Positions 30,058-39,581 of a stretch of DNA of 64,000 nt are shown piece after piece. The notes beneath the pieces were generated by a model, which did not search any database, was not told where the DNA came from, and saw nothing but the letters and a program-made list of their open reading frames with translations. The DNA lies in NCBI GenBank assembly GCA_009845905.1, contig VXYS01000006.1, positions 142,266 through 206,265 of the forward strand, given 5' to 3'. This DNA is from Gammaproteobacteria bacterium (GTDB taxonomy: Bacteria > Pseudomonadota > Gammaproteobacteria > Steroidobacterales > Foliamicaceae). How positions within the stretch are numbered: the first letter of the stretch is position 1; every line of letters starts with the position of its first letter. The position numbers and the translations under genes are program-made.

Positions 30058-30501
30058 TCAAGAATCCTGCCTGCGTTTATCGAGTATGGTCTCAACGCCC
30101 ATTTGCGCCAATACTCCAAGGTTGTCGACCATCACCCAGTTTTCCGACAGCTTGCCGTCTCGAACCAGCCAAAAGTCCGAATAACGCATCGTGATCTTCT
30201 TCCCGGTGGGTGGTACGCCAAGCCACTCACCCCGGTGGTGAGCAGTCAGCACGCCGGTAGCCGACACCCAGGAATCATTTGCAACCTGTATTTCGTCCTT
30301 TACATGGTAATCCGGAAACGCGGTATAGAAGGGCAGCAAGACCTTGTATCGAAAACCATCGAGGCCATGTACGTCACCAAATCCGGGCGGGCCATGCCAA
30401 ATCATGTCCTCATGCCAGAACGCATCCTGGCCTGCCAGGTCTTGTGCATTCAAAGCCACGTAAAGGCGTTTGATAAGGTCAAGATTGTATTCCGCGCTCA
30501 C
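30058..30501 (-). CDS. SnoaL-like (NTF2-fold) protein
   Basis: 147 aa single-domain protein: FWHEDMIWHGPPGFG, LLPFYTAFPDYHVKDEI, HHRGEWLGVPPTGKKITMRYSDFW and KLSENWVMVDNLGVLAQMGVE. These match, block for block, the C-terminal half of the protein encoded at 26511-27494. The GTG at 30501 is chosen because it starts the domain; an upstream extension would run through the HupE gene region. The conserved His and Asp in HEDM could be catalytic, as in SnoaL-type cyclases. Located 63 bp upstream of the SSS symporter gene and 68 bp after the HupE gene. Confidence 0.78.
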   Translation of the reverse strand: MSAEYNLDLIKRLYVALNAQDLAGQDAFWHEDMIWHGPPGFGDVHGLDGFRYKVLLPFYTAFPDYHVKDEIQVANDSWVSATGVLTAHHRGEWLGVPPTGKKITMRYSDFWLVRDGKLSENWVMVDNLGVLAQMGVETILDKRRQDS

Positions 30502-30569
30502 TGCCTGTCTCCCGTTTTGATCAATTGATTGTCCGGATGGCCAGGCGCGGAAAACCGAAGGATCGGCAT

Positions 30570-31577
30570 CTAGCCCAGGCCGATCTGAGAGTACGACCAG
30601 TACGCTGCCGTTACTCCGACAACATATACCGAAGTCACGCCGGCCGTGTTCCTGACCACCGCCGGAAGCGATCGTAATGAATAGGCGATTGACAACGCCA
30701 GAACAATGACAAGAGCCTGTCCCAGCTCCACGCCGATATTGAACGACAGCAGTGCTTGAACCGTTGCGAACCGAGGTAGTCCGGCTTCGCCGAGAGCTGA
30801 CGCAAATCCGAGTCCGTGCAGTAGTCCAAATGCGGACGCCAGCCAGAAAGGATGACGCCTCGGCAGCGTCGGCGTTCTTCTTGATCTCAAGACTTCGGCC
30901 GCCAGGATTGCGACGCTGAGAGTGATCAGGATCTCGACAAATCTGATCGGTACACCAATGTAACCCAGCGCCGCAAGCGTCAGCGTGATCGAGTGAGCCG
31001 CCGTGAACCCGGTTACCGCGATCAGACAATGCTTGATCGTTCGGCACAGGAATAGCAGGCAAATCACAAACGCGAGATGATCAACTCCGGCCAGGACGTG
31101 TGTAATTCCAAACTTGAGAAACTCCAGACTGACCGTAGATGTCGTCGGACGCATCGGTACGGTCACAATGTTCTTGCCTGGTTCCGACAGAACGGTAGCG
31201 GAGTCACCGACGCTCCAGGTGATCCTCAGAAGCGTTGACAACGACGGGTTTCCAAGCGGGTAGTCGACCTCTATCCGGCGTTGGCTCAATCCACCGGGGC
31301 AAAAAATGGTTTGTGTCGAGCCCGCTCTTATCGAAACAAAACCATTGTTGCGGCTATTCCGTTGCTCGCAACCGGAAGGGAAATAGACGGTCGGCAAACT
31401 CTCAAAAGCGACCGTAGGGGGCGCGTATACGCTCGCGATGTAATGTCCGATGTCGGTTTGATCCAGCCCGATCACCAACGGCCTGCCGTCGTGAGCAGAT
31501 GCAATCGAAGGGGGTTCGAGAAGGATGACGAAAAGAATGGTCGCGAGCCGGCCGAAACGGCGATCAAGGATGGTCAT
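30570..31577 (-). CDS. HupE/UreJ-type membrane protein
   Basis: 335 aa. Signal sequence, then an N-terminal periplasmic domain (about 30-150), then about six or seven transmembrane helices with the HupE/UreJ_2 blocks FGITHVLAGVDHLAFV, GFTAAHSITL, AFGLLHGLGFA and FNIGVELGQ. Histidines and an Asp in these blocks match the metal-binding residues of HupE nickel/cobalt permeases. No hydrogenase or urease genes are near, so the metal cargo is unclear. Its ATG overlaps the stop of the PpiC gene, so the two are coupled. Confidence 0.78.
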   Translation of the reverse strand: MTILDRRFGRLATILFVILLEPPSIASAHDGRPLVIGLDQTDIGHYIASVYAPPTVAFESLPTVYFPSGCEQRNSRNNGFVSIRAGSTQTIFCPGGLSQRRIEVDYPLGNPSLSTLLRITWSVGDSATVLSEPGKNIVTVPMRPTTSTVSLEFLKFGITHVLAGVDHLAFVICLLFLCRTIKHCLIAVTGFTAAHSITLTLAALGYIGVPIRFVEILITLSVAILAAEVLRSRRTPTLPRRHPFWLASAFGLLHGLGFASALGEAGLPRFATVQALLSFNIGVELGQALVIVLALSIAYSLRSLPAVVRNTAGVTSVYVVGVTAAYWSYSQIGLG

Positions 31578-32500
31578 GGAGGCATACCGGGAACAACAGG
31601 CTCCTGATTCCGTAGCCTGACGCGCACGTCGTATTTTTCAACAATCCTGTCAATTCTCGTTTCAGTTTCCAGAACACTGCGTTCGTGAGCCATGTCGGCG
31701 AGCAACTTGTCCTTGATCTTCGACAATGAAGGGGTGTATCCATCACGCCTCTCAAGTACGAAAACCAGGTGAACGCCATGATCCGAATCGATCGGGCCGA
31801 ACCATTGATCAAGATGTCGGCTCCCGTCAAACACCTGATCGGCGAATGAGCTGCCGAAATCCGCCGTGACCTCGCCAATGGTTCGATCGGCGAAATTGGC
31901 GCCATACAAAAAGTCGTCGCCAAAGCGAGTTGCGTAATCCGCGGGTGCGTTCTCGTTCGTCAGTGAACCGAGTAATTCGGTCAACCGGGCCCGGGCGCCG
32001 TCCGGACGACCTCCGAATGTCCTCAGGAATACATGCGTAAATGTAATGCTCGGCTGTACAAAGTAGTCATCCTTATGCCGGTCATAGAACGCGGTCAGAG
32101 CATCTGGATCTACGGGGGAGTCTCCGTCACCGAGCCCGCGAACCGCAAATTCGAGTGAGCCCACGAGTCGCTGTCGGATCGCGTAGTCGTGATCCTGTAT
32201 GCCCAGCCGAATCGCCTCTCTGTAAAGCGCCTCCTCCCGGGCGCTCTGATTGATGACCTCCTCACGTTCCGGATCGCTCAATCCATGGAAAAATCTTTTT
32301 GCCTGATCGGCGTCAAAGGTGCGATTTCGAAATTGGATGTATCTCAGAACAGACTGTTCGTCAACGACTATGATGTTTTGACCAAAACCCAGGTTTCGAT
32401 CCATGGGTGTCGACCCCAGAAGAAGGTAAACGGCAAATCCGGCGACGACAAAGTGGGTCAGAGGATCTCTCAGCGCCTTGTTCAGCAAGTCGCGGATCAA
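31574..32500 (-). CDS. Membrane-anchored parvulin-type PPIase (PpiC-like)
   Basis: 308 aa. An N-terminal membrane anchor (DPLTHFVVAGFAVYLLLG, about 12-29) is followed by a SurA/PpiC-like helical region and a rotamase-like domain containing SITFTHVFLRTFG and DRTIGEVTADFGSSFADQVF. It starts with TTG at 32500, which overlaps the DUF3604 stop (TTGA); no ATG is available for the anchor. It likely assists folding in the periplasm of the neighbouring exported proteins. The core parvulin residues are poorly conserved by eye, so activity is uncertain. Confidence 0.7.
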   Translation of the reverse strand: MIRDLLNKALRDPLTHFVVAGFAVYLLLGSTPMDRNLGFGQNIIVVDEQSVLRYIQFRNRTFDADQAKRFFHGLSDPEREEVINQSAREEALYREAIRLGIQDHDYAIRQRLVGSLEFAVRGLGDGDSPVDPDALTAFYDRHKDDYFVQPSITFTHVFLRTFGGRPDGARARLTELLGSLTNENAPADYATRFGDDFLYGANFADRTIGEVTADFGSSFADQVFDGSRHLDQWFGPIDSDHGVHLVFVLERRDGYTPSLSKIKDKLLADMAHERSVLETETRIDRIVEKYDVRVRLRNQEPVVPGMPP

Positions 32501-34416
32501 GGGGTATACCAGATGGGTGACGAATACGCTCGTTCCTGGATCGTGGCCGGACGCTTTGTCTCCGCCGGGTCGATTCGCAATGCAATCGCGTCATGCAGGG
32601 AGTGTCGAGGTGTGGGAATCTCCAACACGCGCACATAGTAGAAGGCCGGCTGAGAGTGGTTGAATTCCGGGTCGGTCCAAACGACGGAAAGGTTCGGTGC
32701 GCCAATAGTGTTGGCGTACCGGCCGGTAGCGAGGTCAACGGTATTGCCCACAGGCTCCGGGCTCCCCTTGCGATCGACACTCCGGCCATGCGACCACGCG
32801 ACATCGTAAACACGTTCATGGCTATCTCCGTGGTCATCAACCCAGCCCTTGACGATTTGCACCCTGTCCAGGTTGGCTCCGACCGGGTCTTTGATCGCTC
32901 GAATCAAAAAGGTCGGACGGAGAGGTTGCCCGTTCCTCACCGGAGCGGCAAGGAGGTCTCCGCCCATCGGGACGCCCAGGTCGTAACCGACATCAAACAG
33001 TGAAGTTTGCTCTGCATGTTCCGGCACGAACGACCAGCCGGCAAAGAACTGAAGCCGAATGCGAGTTCCGGTTGTAGCGTAAACCTCTTTCCGCTTGAGT
33101 GCGGCTACGATTTCTTCTCGCGAATTGCCTCTTGTCCAAACCGCGGTAAGCCCGGACGCCGAGTACTGCCAGCCTCTCCAATCGGCGATCCCCGGCCACA
33201 GCGGCGTGTCCTTCAAAGCCGGGATGGAATCCGTACCAAACTTGCCCTGAAAGTCATCTTCACCTGACCCGGTCAGGCCGGTATGGGAATCGGTCGCGCC
33301 CGACAGGCCGAATTTGTAGGGATTGGCGCCGATTGTTTTTTGGAATTCGAGGCCGCGGCGCAGCCCGGAGCGCGCAAACGAGCCGGCCGCCACTTCGCGT
33401 TCACGTGTCGAATATTGACTGGCTGTTGCGCCAAACTTCTCAAATGCAGCGAATTCGTCGGTAGCCGAAAGCACCGGGTCTGCCTCGGAATCGCCCTTGA
33501 CCTGAGTGACCTCAATCACGGGTTCCCAACGCATACGGCGTTGCGCATACGCTGCATCGATGGCGGAGCCGTCACTCGCACCGAGAGGAAATGCAGTACC
33601 CCTGGAGAGGTTCGGGTTGTGTGGAATGGCCACAAAATCCATGTCCTCCTTCTTCGACGTTTCTTCAAGCCAGTTCCAGAGGTCCTCGGGTGATCCGTAG
33701 GTGCATATTCCTTCACCCCTGCATTCCAGGGCGCTGAGCGGTGTAATGGCTCTTGCCTTGTCGCCGCCGGCGGAAGTGAGCACGACTCGATGCTGCGTCA
33801 ACCCTGGACTTGCCGTCCACTCCCACCCAATCAGCGTCGTGAATTCACCGGGGGAATAGTGGTCTTCCGCTGCATCGATTATTTCTTCCCAGGCATCGAA
33901 ATTGAAGGCGTCCGTATACATCGGGGAGGGCAGGTGCGACCAGGTCGGCAGCATGAGTTCGGTAATCCTGTCTTCAACCTGGTCCGTCCCATCCTCCTCC
34001 AGCACCATCTCGATCAATTCCCGGGCGGCTTTCGGATCCTTCAGAATCACCGAAGGAACCTCGCCCAGCCACTCCGCGTGATCCGTTACGGCAAGGAAAT
34101 CGAGGGGGCGCGATATTCGAATCCGTGATTTCGTGTAAGGATGAACAACGGGAAAACCCTTCGCGTATCGATACGCAAGGTCCGGAGTAATCGAACGATT
34201 CCTGAACTGATACGCATCGGAAGACAAGGACGAATGAAGGTGAGTATCGCCCCAGAGCAGCTTCATCTCCCCGGCATGGACGTCAGCGGCGATCATCGCG
34301 GTCAGGCCGATGAAAACGGCGAAGCGGGTCTGCACCGTTCTGCTCACTTGCCTGAATTGCAATGGCATCTGAAGGGTCTCTTTTTGGTGCGGACGCAAGT
34401 AGTAATTCATCATCAT
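32497..34416 (-). CDS. Exported DUF3604 protein (PHP-like metallohydrolase)
   Basis: 639 aa. The annotated start at 34416 has three consecutive ATGs and no ribosome site. An in-frame ATG at 34368 gives a cleaner signal peptide (RFAVFIGLTAMIAADVHAG) and may be the true start. Mature part: WGDTHLHSSLSSDAY, FLAVTDHAEWLGEV, TLIGWEWTA, FVAIPHNPNLS and SGATDSHTGLTGSGED. The spaced His/Asp sets resemble the metal sites of PHP-fold phosphoesterases and amidohydrolases. Predicted periplasmic. First gene of the minus-strand run and divergent from the TonB receptor. Substrate unknown. Confidence 0.8.
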   Translation of the reverse strand: MMMNYYLRPHQKETLQMPLQFRQVSRTVQTRFAVFIGLTAMIAADVHAGEMKLLWGDTHLHSSLSSDAYQFRNRSITPDLAYRYAKGFPVVHPYTKSRIRISRPLDFLAVTDHAEWLGEVPSVILKDPKAARELIEMVLEEDGTDQVEDRITELMLPTWSHLPSPMYTDAFNFDAWEEIIDAAEDHYSPGEFTTLIGWEWTASPGLTQHRVVLTSAGGDKARAITPLSALECRGEGICTYGSPEDLWNWLEETSKKEDMDFVAIPHNPNLSRGTAFPLGASDGSAIDAAYAQRRMRWEPVIEVTQVKGDSEADPVLSATDEFAAFEKFGATASQYSTREREVAAGSFARSGLRRGLEFQKTIGANPYKFGLSGATDSHTGLTGSGEDDFQGKFGTDSIPALKDTPLWPGIADWRGWQYSASGLTAVWTRGNSREEIVAALKRKEVYATTGTRIRLQFFAGWSFVPEHAEQTSLFDVGYDLGVPMGGDLLAAPVRNGQPLRPTFLIRAIKDPVGANLDRVQIVKGWVDDHGDSHERVYDVAWSHGRSVDRKGSPEPVGNTVDLATGRYANTIGAPNLSVVWTDPEFNHSQPAFYYVRVLEIPTPRHSLHDAIALRIDPAETKRPATIQERAYSSPIWYTP

Positions 34417-34499
34417 AAGGCAGTTTTACAAATCGTTACAACGCTCCGCAAGTTGCAGGCCGGGCCTGTTCGAGAGTCCTGATTTTCCGGCTCGATTCA

Positions 34500-34528
34500 T
34501 TGACTCCCAAGTCGTGAGTACGTATGCT
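34500..34528 (+). promoter_or_regulatory. Putative sigma70 promoter for TonB receptor
   Basis: TTGACT (34500-34505) and TATGCT (34523-34528) are separated by exactly 17 bp, matching five and four of six consensus bases. A start near 34535 would give a leader of about 105 nt before the ATG at 34640. On the opposite strand TTGCGG-17-TAAAAC ends close to the DUF3604 start, a weaker candidate for the divergent operon. Confidence 0.5.
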
Positions 34529-34639
34529 CAGGCAACGCGAACCCGAATTACGCGGGCGGGGATTTGTGCACGGGGAAAGGATCAAATCGCATCCGCCGAT
34601 TCGGGTCAGCAAACATCCCCAAGACCGAAGGTGGACACG

Positions 34640-37009
34640 ATGGTCATCAATACCGAAGGCACAGTTGCCAAACGAGGCGCAGCCGCACTTTTCCTGAGTG
34701 TGTTTTTTGCGTCAACTTCATACGCGCAGATCGAAGAGATTGTCGTCACCGCACAGAAGCGTTCTGAATTGGTGCAGGATATGGGCCTGTCCATCCAGGC
34801 TTTCGACCAGGAAGCGTTGAGTCTTGCCGGCGTCACCGACGTGACGCGCCTGAACGAAGCAGTGGCGGGTGTCAGTTTCGGGCGAATCGGTAACGATGCC
34901 AAGATTGCACTCCGCGGCGCCAACGCCAACAACACGTTCGCCGACAACTCGGCAATTGTCGGTATGTTCGTGGATGGTGTTTACAAGCCCCGGGCATCGC
35001 AGCAAAGCCGCGCATTCTTTGATGTAGACCGCCTCGAGGTGCTCAAGGGTCCCCAGGGTACGTTGTACGGCCGAAACACGCTTGCGGGCGCGATCAATCT
35101 GATCACAAACGCCCCGGACATCGATGCAGGGACCAGCGGAAACATGGAGATCGGGTTCGCGCGTTTCGAGGCGATGAGAGCGACGGGTTTCGTCAATGTA
35201 CCAGTGAGCGACGAGCTCGCGTTCCGGTTTGCCGCACTTTATGAAACCAGTGACGGCTGGATCGAGAACAGTGCCGGGCAAAACCTCGGCGCGGATGACG
35301 ATCTTTCCATACGAGCGTCAGCGCTGTGGGAACCGAGCGCCACGTTCAGCGCGCTGTTGCGAGTCACGACGATCACCGAAAACGGCACGATTCCGATGAT
35401 TTTTGGTGGTCCCGGGATTTGCAGACCTGTAACCGCGAATGGCCTGACCGATCCTCGTGGTCCGAATATTGACTGCGCGAATGCACGCAGAGGATCGAAT
35501 GGCGTACCCGGCGACTTCAATGCGGTCGGCCCGTACGATATCAGTCAGGACTATTCTCCCGATGGCGACCTTGATCAGGACAATCTCACACTCACGCTTT
35601 CGTGGAGCCTTGATTCCTTTGACATCAAGTCGATCACTTCCTGGACCGACTACTCTTCGCTGTTCGGCGACGATGGAGACCACAGCCCGACTCCTTTCGA
35701 GCGATTCTGGTGGGAGGAGAACATAGAATCCATGACCCAGGAGTTGACGATCAGCTCGACCGGTGATGGTCGCGCTCAGTGGACCGGCGGCTTGTACTAT
35801 TCGAATGACGAGAGCTTCATGCAGTTCTCATTCCTGAGACACACCAGGGATGATCCTTCCGTGAGGGTCCAGGCTCCGGACGGGAATGGAACCCTGACGA
35901 CGGTTTTGACCGGCACCCCCGTAATGGATCCGACAACAACCTACAACGGAATGTTCGCAAGAGCTCGCCAGTTCGAAATCGATACGACCGGTGTTTTTGG
36001 CCAGGTGGAGTTCAGCGTTACCGATCAGTTCCGACTGGTAGCGGGCCTTCGTTACAACGAGGAGGACAAGTCGATTTCCGACGGAAGCAATTTCAACGGG
36101 GGAATCGCCGTCAGCCTGCCGTCGGCATCCGCTGCGATTGTTGATGACCCGACCGGCGTATTCGTGTTTACGGCGGCGAATGCACCGAACCACAACTCCG
36201 AAACATTTGACGAAGTAACGTGGCGAGCCGGTTTCGAGTACGACGTCAGTGACTTATCGATGCTCTATGCCGCAGCGTCAACGGGGTTTCTGTCCGGCGC
36301 ATTGGATGCCGGCAACATACTGGAACAGCAGGAATCAACCGCTTACGAGATCGGCTGGAAGTCCACCTTGATGGACAACAGGTTGCAACTGAATGTAGCG
36401 GCATACTTCAACGAATATGAGAATCTCGCCACGCAATTTCAGGAAACACTCCCCAGCGGATTGGTTGTGACGTATTCGGCCAATGGCGGCAATATCGAAG
36501 CCCGAGGGCTTGATATCGAACTGCTGGCCAATCCGGTGGACAATCTCAACCTGTCGGCCAATGTGGCGTTCCTTAACGCAGAGTACGGTGTGTTCGGCAC
36601 CAGCAACCCATTCCAGGTATTTAACGGGGTTCCCCAGGGATTCATAACTCTCGATGGCGAAACACCCCCATGGTCGCCGGACATCACGATAAAGCTTGGT
36701 GGGAACTACGAGTTTGATCTCGGACAATATGGAACTCTCGTTCCATCCGTGCACTTCTCGTATTCGGATGACTACAACACCAGCAGCTTCAATGTTGATT
36801 TTCCCACGGCTATTCAGGACGCGTACACGAAGACAGACTTGCGCGTCAATTGGTTGTCGCCTGACGGGAGTTTCGGCCTGGAAGCGTATGTTGAAAACAT
36901 CGAAGACGAAGCTATTCTCCAGCGGGTCACCATCAGTGGTGAGGACGCGCTTCCTTCGAACTTCGGTTATCCGCGAAACTTTGGCGTCAAGATCAAATAC
37001 CGCTTCTGA
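34640..37009 (+). CDS. TonB-dependent outer-membrane receptor
   Basis: 789 aa. The ATG at 34640 is chosen because it opens a proper signal peptide (AALFLSVFFASTSYAQ) and follows a GAAGGTGG ribosome site; the longer open frame would hide it. EEIVVTAQKRSELVQDMGLSIQAF is the TonB box and early plug; FDVDRLEVLKGPQGTLYGRNTLAGAINLITNAP is the plug consensus; the C-terminus YPRNFGVKIKYRF ends in Phe. This subtype is common for large organic ligands in oligotrophic marine bacteria. A sulfatase gene follows 107 bp downstream, and the DUF3604 operon diverges upstream, so the ligand may be sulfated. Lower GC than the core genes. Confidence 0.9.
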   Translation: MVINTEGTVAKRGAAALFLSVFFASTSYAQIEEIVVTAQKRSELVQDMGLSIQAFDQEALSLAGVTDVTRLNEAVAGVSFGRIGNDAKIALRGANANNTFADNSAIVGMFVDGVYKPRASQQSRAFFDVDRLEVLKGPQGTLYGRNTLAGAINLITNAPDIDAGTSGNMEIGFARFEAMRATGFVNVPVSDELAFRFAALYETSDGWIENSAGQNLGADDDLSIRASALWEPSATFSALLRVTTITENGTIPMIFGGPGICRPVTANGLTDPRGPNIDCANARRGSNGVPGDFNAVGPYDISQDYSPDGDLDQDNLTLTLSWSLDSFDIKSITSWTDYSSLFGDDGDHSPTPFERFWWEENIESMTQELTISSTGDGRAQWTGGLYYSNDESFMQFSFLRHTRDDPSVRVQAPDGNGTLTTVLTGTPVMDPTTTYNGMFARARQFEIDTTGVFGQVEFSVTDQFRLVAGLRYNEEDKSISDGSNFNGGIAVSLPSASAAIVDDPTGVFVFTAANAPNHNSETFDEVTWRAGFEYDVSDLSMLYAAASTGFLSGALDAGNILEQQESTAYEIGWKSTLMDNRLQLNVAAYFNEYENLATQFQETLPSGLVVTYSANGGNIEARGLDIELLANPVDNLNLSANVAFLNAEYGVFGTSNPFQVFNGVPQGFITLDGETPPWSPDITIKLGGNYEFDLGQYGTLVPSVHFSYSDDYNTSSFNVDFPTAIQDAYTKTDLRVNWLSPDGSFGLEAYVENIEDEAILQRVTISGEDALPSNFGYPRNFGVKIKYRF

Positions 37010-37116
37010 CAATCGGCGACAGGCCATAGTGCGAGACATAGCCCGGCGGGGTAGCGCCCGGTCACGGGGGGCCGGCCGAATGTACTCGGGCGACAGACAG
37101 TCGACAGGGTGAGACC

Positions 37117-39366
37117 ATGCCAGTCACCAGACGGAAATTTCTGCTTTCAACCGCCGCGGCATCTGCCGCGACCGGGCTGTCCGGGACCTTCGCGACGGCA
37201 TCGGAAGACGAGGCGCCCCGTTCCGTGCGCGACGCGAACTGGCGAAGCCGGGCATTGCCCAAGGCGCCCAACATCGTCATTGCCGTTCTGGACGACGTAG
37301 GCTTTTCGGATCTTGGTTGCTATGGATCCGAACTCGATACATCGTGCTTCGACAGTCTGGCAGAAGCAGGAATCCGGTTCAACAATTTTCATGTAACCGC
37401 CCTGTGCTCCCCAACGCGGGCATGTCTGCTGACCGGCAGGAACGCGCATGCCGTGGGTGTGGGAAATATTGCGGAGTGGGGACGAGCGGATCACGACAGT
37501 TACAAGGGCTGGATTCGTCAGGATGCAGTGACGCTTCCGGAGGCATTGAGAGAGCTTGGCTACAGAACGTCAGCCTGCGGAAAGTGGCACCTGTCGATGT
37601 TGCACGATCAGAACGGAACAGGGCCATTCGACCACTGGCCCACCGGCAGGGGCTTCGACAAATGGTATGGATTCCATGGTTCCGCGGTCGACCATTTCCA
37701 TCCCGAGATGTTCGAGAATACGACGGCGGCGTACCCGGACAAGAGCGACAACTATCATTTGAGCGAGGACCTGGTCGATCGGTCGATTCAATATATAAAG
37801 AACCACCTCGTTTCGTCTTCGGACAGACCCTTCTTCCACTTTCTGTCATTCGGCGCCACCCATTTTCCGCTGCACGTTCCCGACGACTACCTGCAACGAC
37901 GTCGCGGAGATTACGACATGGGGTGGGATGTAATTCGCGAGGCGCGATTCCGCCGTCAGAAGGAGATCGGAATTATCCCTCCCGAGACCCGGCTGGCGCC
38001 ACGCAACCCCACCGGAACACCCTGGGCCGGCCTGACTGAAGATCAGCAACGGTATGCGGCGCGAGGCCAGGAAGTCTACGCCGCGTTCCTCGAGCATACG
38101 GATGACCAGCTGCAGCGCCTGGTGGACTTTCTGAAGGCGGAGGGCCAGTTCGACGACACGATCTTCCTGTTGCTGTCGGACAACGGAGCCACATACGGCG
38201 GGGGCCTCGTTGGCCTTACCGACGTCCGCAGATCCGCGTATCTGGGTGAGGAACCGTTCGCTGAAGTGCTTGCGAATATCGACCTGCTCGGCACGGAAGC
38301 CTCGCAATGCGAATACGCGGAAGGGTGGGCGCAAGCGAGCAATACCCCGCTGAAATGGTACAAAGCCGATACGTTCGAGGGCGGCATACGCGCACCTCTG
38401 ATTGTCAGCTGGCCCAACGGCGACATTCCGGCCGGCGAGATTCGCGATCAGTATCACCATGCCATTGACGTTCTGCCGACGCTCCTCAATATGATCAACG
38501 GGGACATGCCCGACAAGGTTGATGGTCAAACGCCGTTGTCGATACAGGGCGAGAGTTTTGCCTACGCTCTTGACCATGCGGAAGCACCGACGACGAAGAA
38601 GGTCCAGTACTTCGAGACACTGGGTGACCGCGCCATTTGGGCTGACGGCTGGAAAGCGGTCACCCGTCACAGGAGCGGCACGTCCTTCGATGAGGACGTC
38701 TGGGAGCTCTACCACGCGTCGGAAGATTTCTCGGAGACGAACGAACTCTCGGAGCAGTACCCGGACAAGCTAAAGGAGCTCGTCGAAATCTGGCGCGTCG
38801 AGGCCGAGCGCTATGGCGTGCTCCCCCTCGAAGACGATACGCTTAAGCTGTACCAGAACTCGGTGCCGCAGCCGCGCGCAACGTACGTTTTCTATCCCGG
38901 GATGATCCGGCTCGATCGCTTGAGTGCGCCGGACATCTACGAGTTCAACTCGCAAATGAGCGCCCGGGTCACGCTGCGCGACAATCGTGCCAACGGCGTC
39001 ATTCTTGCATCCGGGGACAGCGGCGGCGGTTACGAGTGGTTCATGCGCGACGGCTACGTCCACTTCGTGTACGTCTATACGCGTAATGCCATATACAGAG
39101 CCCGATCGCAGCGCTGCGTTCCGGAAGGCGAGCATGTGCTTGGGGTGAGGATCGTCAAGACCGGCGCGAGCCAGGGCCGCTGTACGCTGCTGCTCGACGA
39201 CGATTCGATTGGTGAATTGGCGCTCGACGAAATGTGGCCGATCTACTTCGCGAATTCAGGTCTGCGCTGTGGCGAAAACCGGCACGCGCCGATCAGCCGG
39301 GAGTATGAACCGCCCTTCGTCTTCGACCACGAATTGCATCGCGTGATCGTGGACGTGGATATCTGA
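37117..39366 (+). CDS. Tat-exported type I sulfatase
   Basis: 749 aa. Twin-arginine signal TRRKFLLS (4-11). The active-site motif CSPTRACLLTG has Cys97, Pro99 and Arg101, so Cys97 should be converted to formylglycine by an enzyme encoded elsewhere. NIVIAVLDDVGFSDLGCYG provides the metal-binding Asp pair, GYRTSACGKWHL the Lys/His pair, and LLLSDNGA the second metal site. The C-terminal about 170 residues form an extra beta-rich domain, making it longer than many sulfatases. Hydrolyses a sulfate ester in the periplasm. Probably cotranscribed with the upstream TonB receptor. Substrate unknown. Confidence 0.9.
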   Translation: MPVTRRKFLLSTAAASAATGLSGTFATASEDEAPRSVRDANWRSRALPKAPNIVIAVLDDVGFSDLGCYGSELDTSCFDSLAEAGIRFNNFHVTALCSPTRACLLTGRNAHAVGVGNIAEWGRADHDSYKGWIRQDAVTLPEALRELGYRTSACGKWHLSMLHDQNGTGPFDHWPTGRGFDKWYGFHGSAVDHFHPEMFENTTAAYPDKSDNYHLSEDLVDRSIQYIKNHLVSSSDRPFFHFLSFGATHFPLHVPDDYLQRRRGDYDMGWDVIREARFRRQKEIGIIPPETRLAPRNPTGTPWAGLTEDQQRYAARGQEVYAAFLEHTDDQLQRLVDFLKAEGQFDDTIFLLLSDNGATYGGGLVGLTDVRRSAYLGEEPFAEVLANIDLLGTEASQCEYAEGWAQASNTPLKWYKADTFEGGIRAPLIVSWPNGDIPAGEIRDQYHHAIDVLPTLLNMINGDMPDKVDGQTPLSIQGESFAYALDHAEAPTTKKVQYFETLGDRAIWADGWKAVTRHRSGTSFDEDVWELYHASEDFSETNELSEQYPDKLKELVEIWRVEAERYGVLPLEDDTLKLYQNSVPQPRATYVFYPGMIRLDRLSAPDIYEFNSQMSARVTLRDNRANGVILASGDSGGGYEWFMRDGYVHFVYVYTRNAIYRARSQRCVPEGEHVLGVRIVKTGASQGRCTLLLDDDSIGELALDEMWPIYFANSGLRCGENRHAPISREYEPPFVFDHELHRVIVDVDI

Positions 39367-39478
39367 TCGACACCCGGTCAATCTGACGGGTCAGACGAGG
39401 TTACGCGATTCCTGGCTCGTTTGCGGGCTTGTTTCGTCAGGTTCGCCATGGAATTTGCCGAGTTTAGCGCATCTTCCT

Positions 39479-39503
39479 CAGGGCCGTTCGGGCCTGTTTT
39501 TTT
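39479..39503 (+). terminator. Putative intrinsic terminator
   Basis: CAGGGCC-GTTC-GGGCCTG, an imperfect stem with one G/G mismatch, followed directly by seven T residues. It lies 113 bp after the sulfatase stop codon, in the right orientation to end the TonB-sulfatase transcript. Confidence 0.55.
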
Positions 39504-39581
39504 GCAGGCGCGGCGTGCGTTTGCCGTAAAGAGAATGTAATATTGCGGCGGCCTGGGGATTAGTACATAATTCCCAGCCAT

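Noticed and set aside
39378..39581. 67-codon minus-strand open frame between the sulfatase and hupB
   Set aside because: No ribosome site and no recognisable product, and it runs through the terminator-like hairpin.
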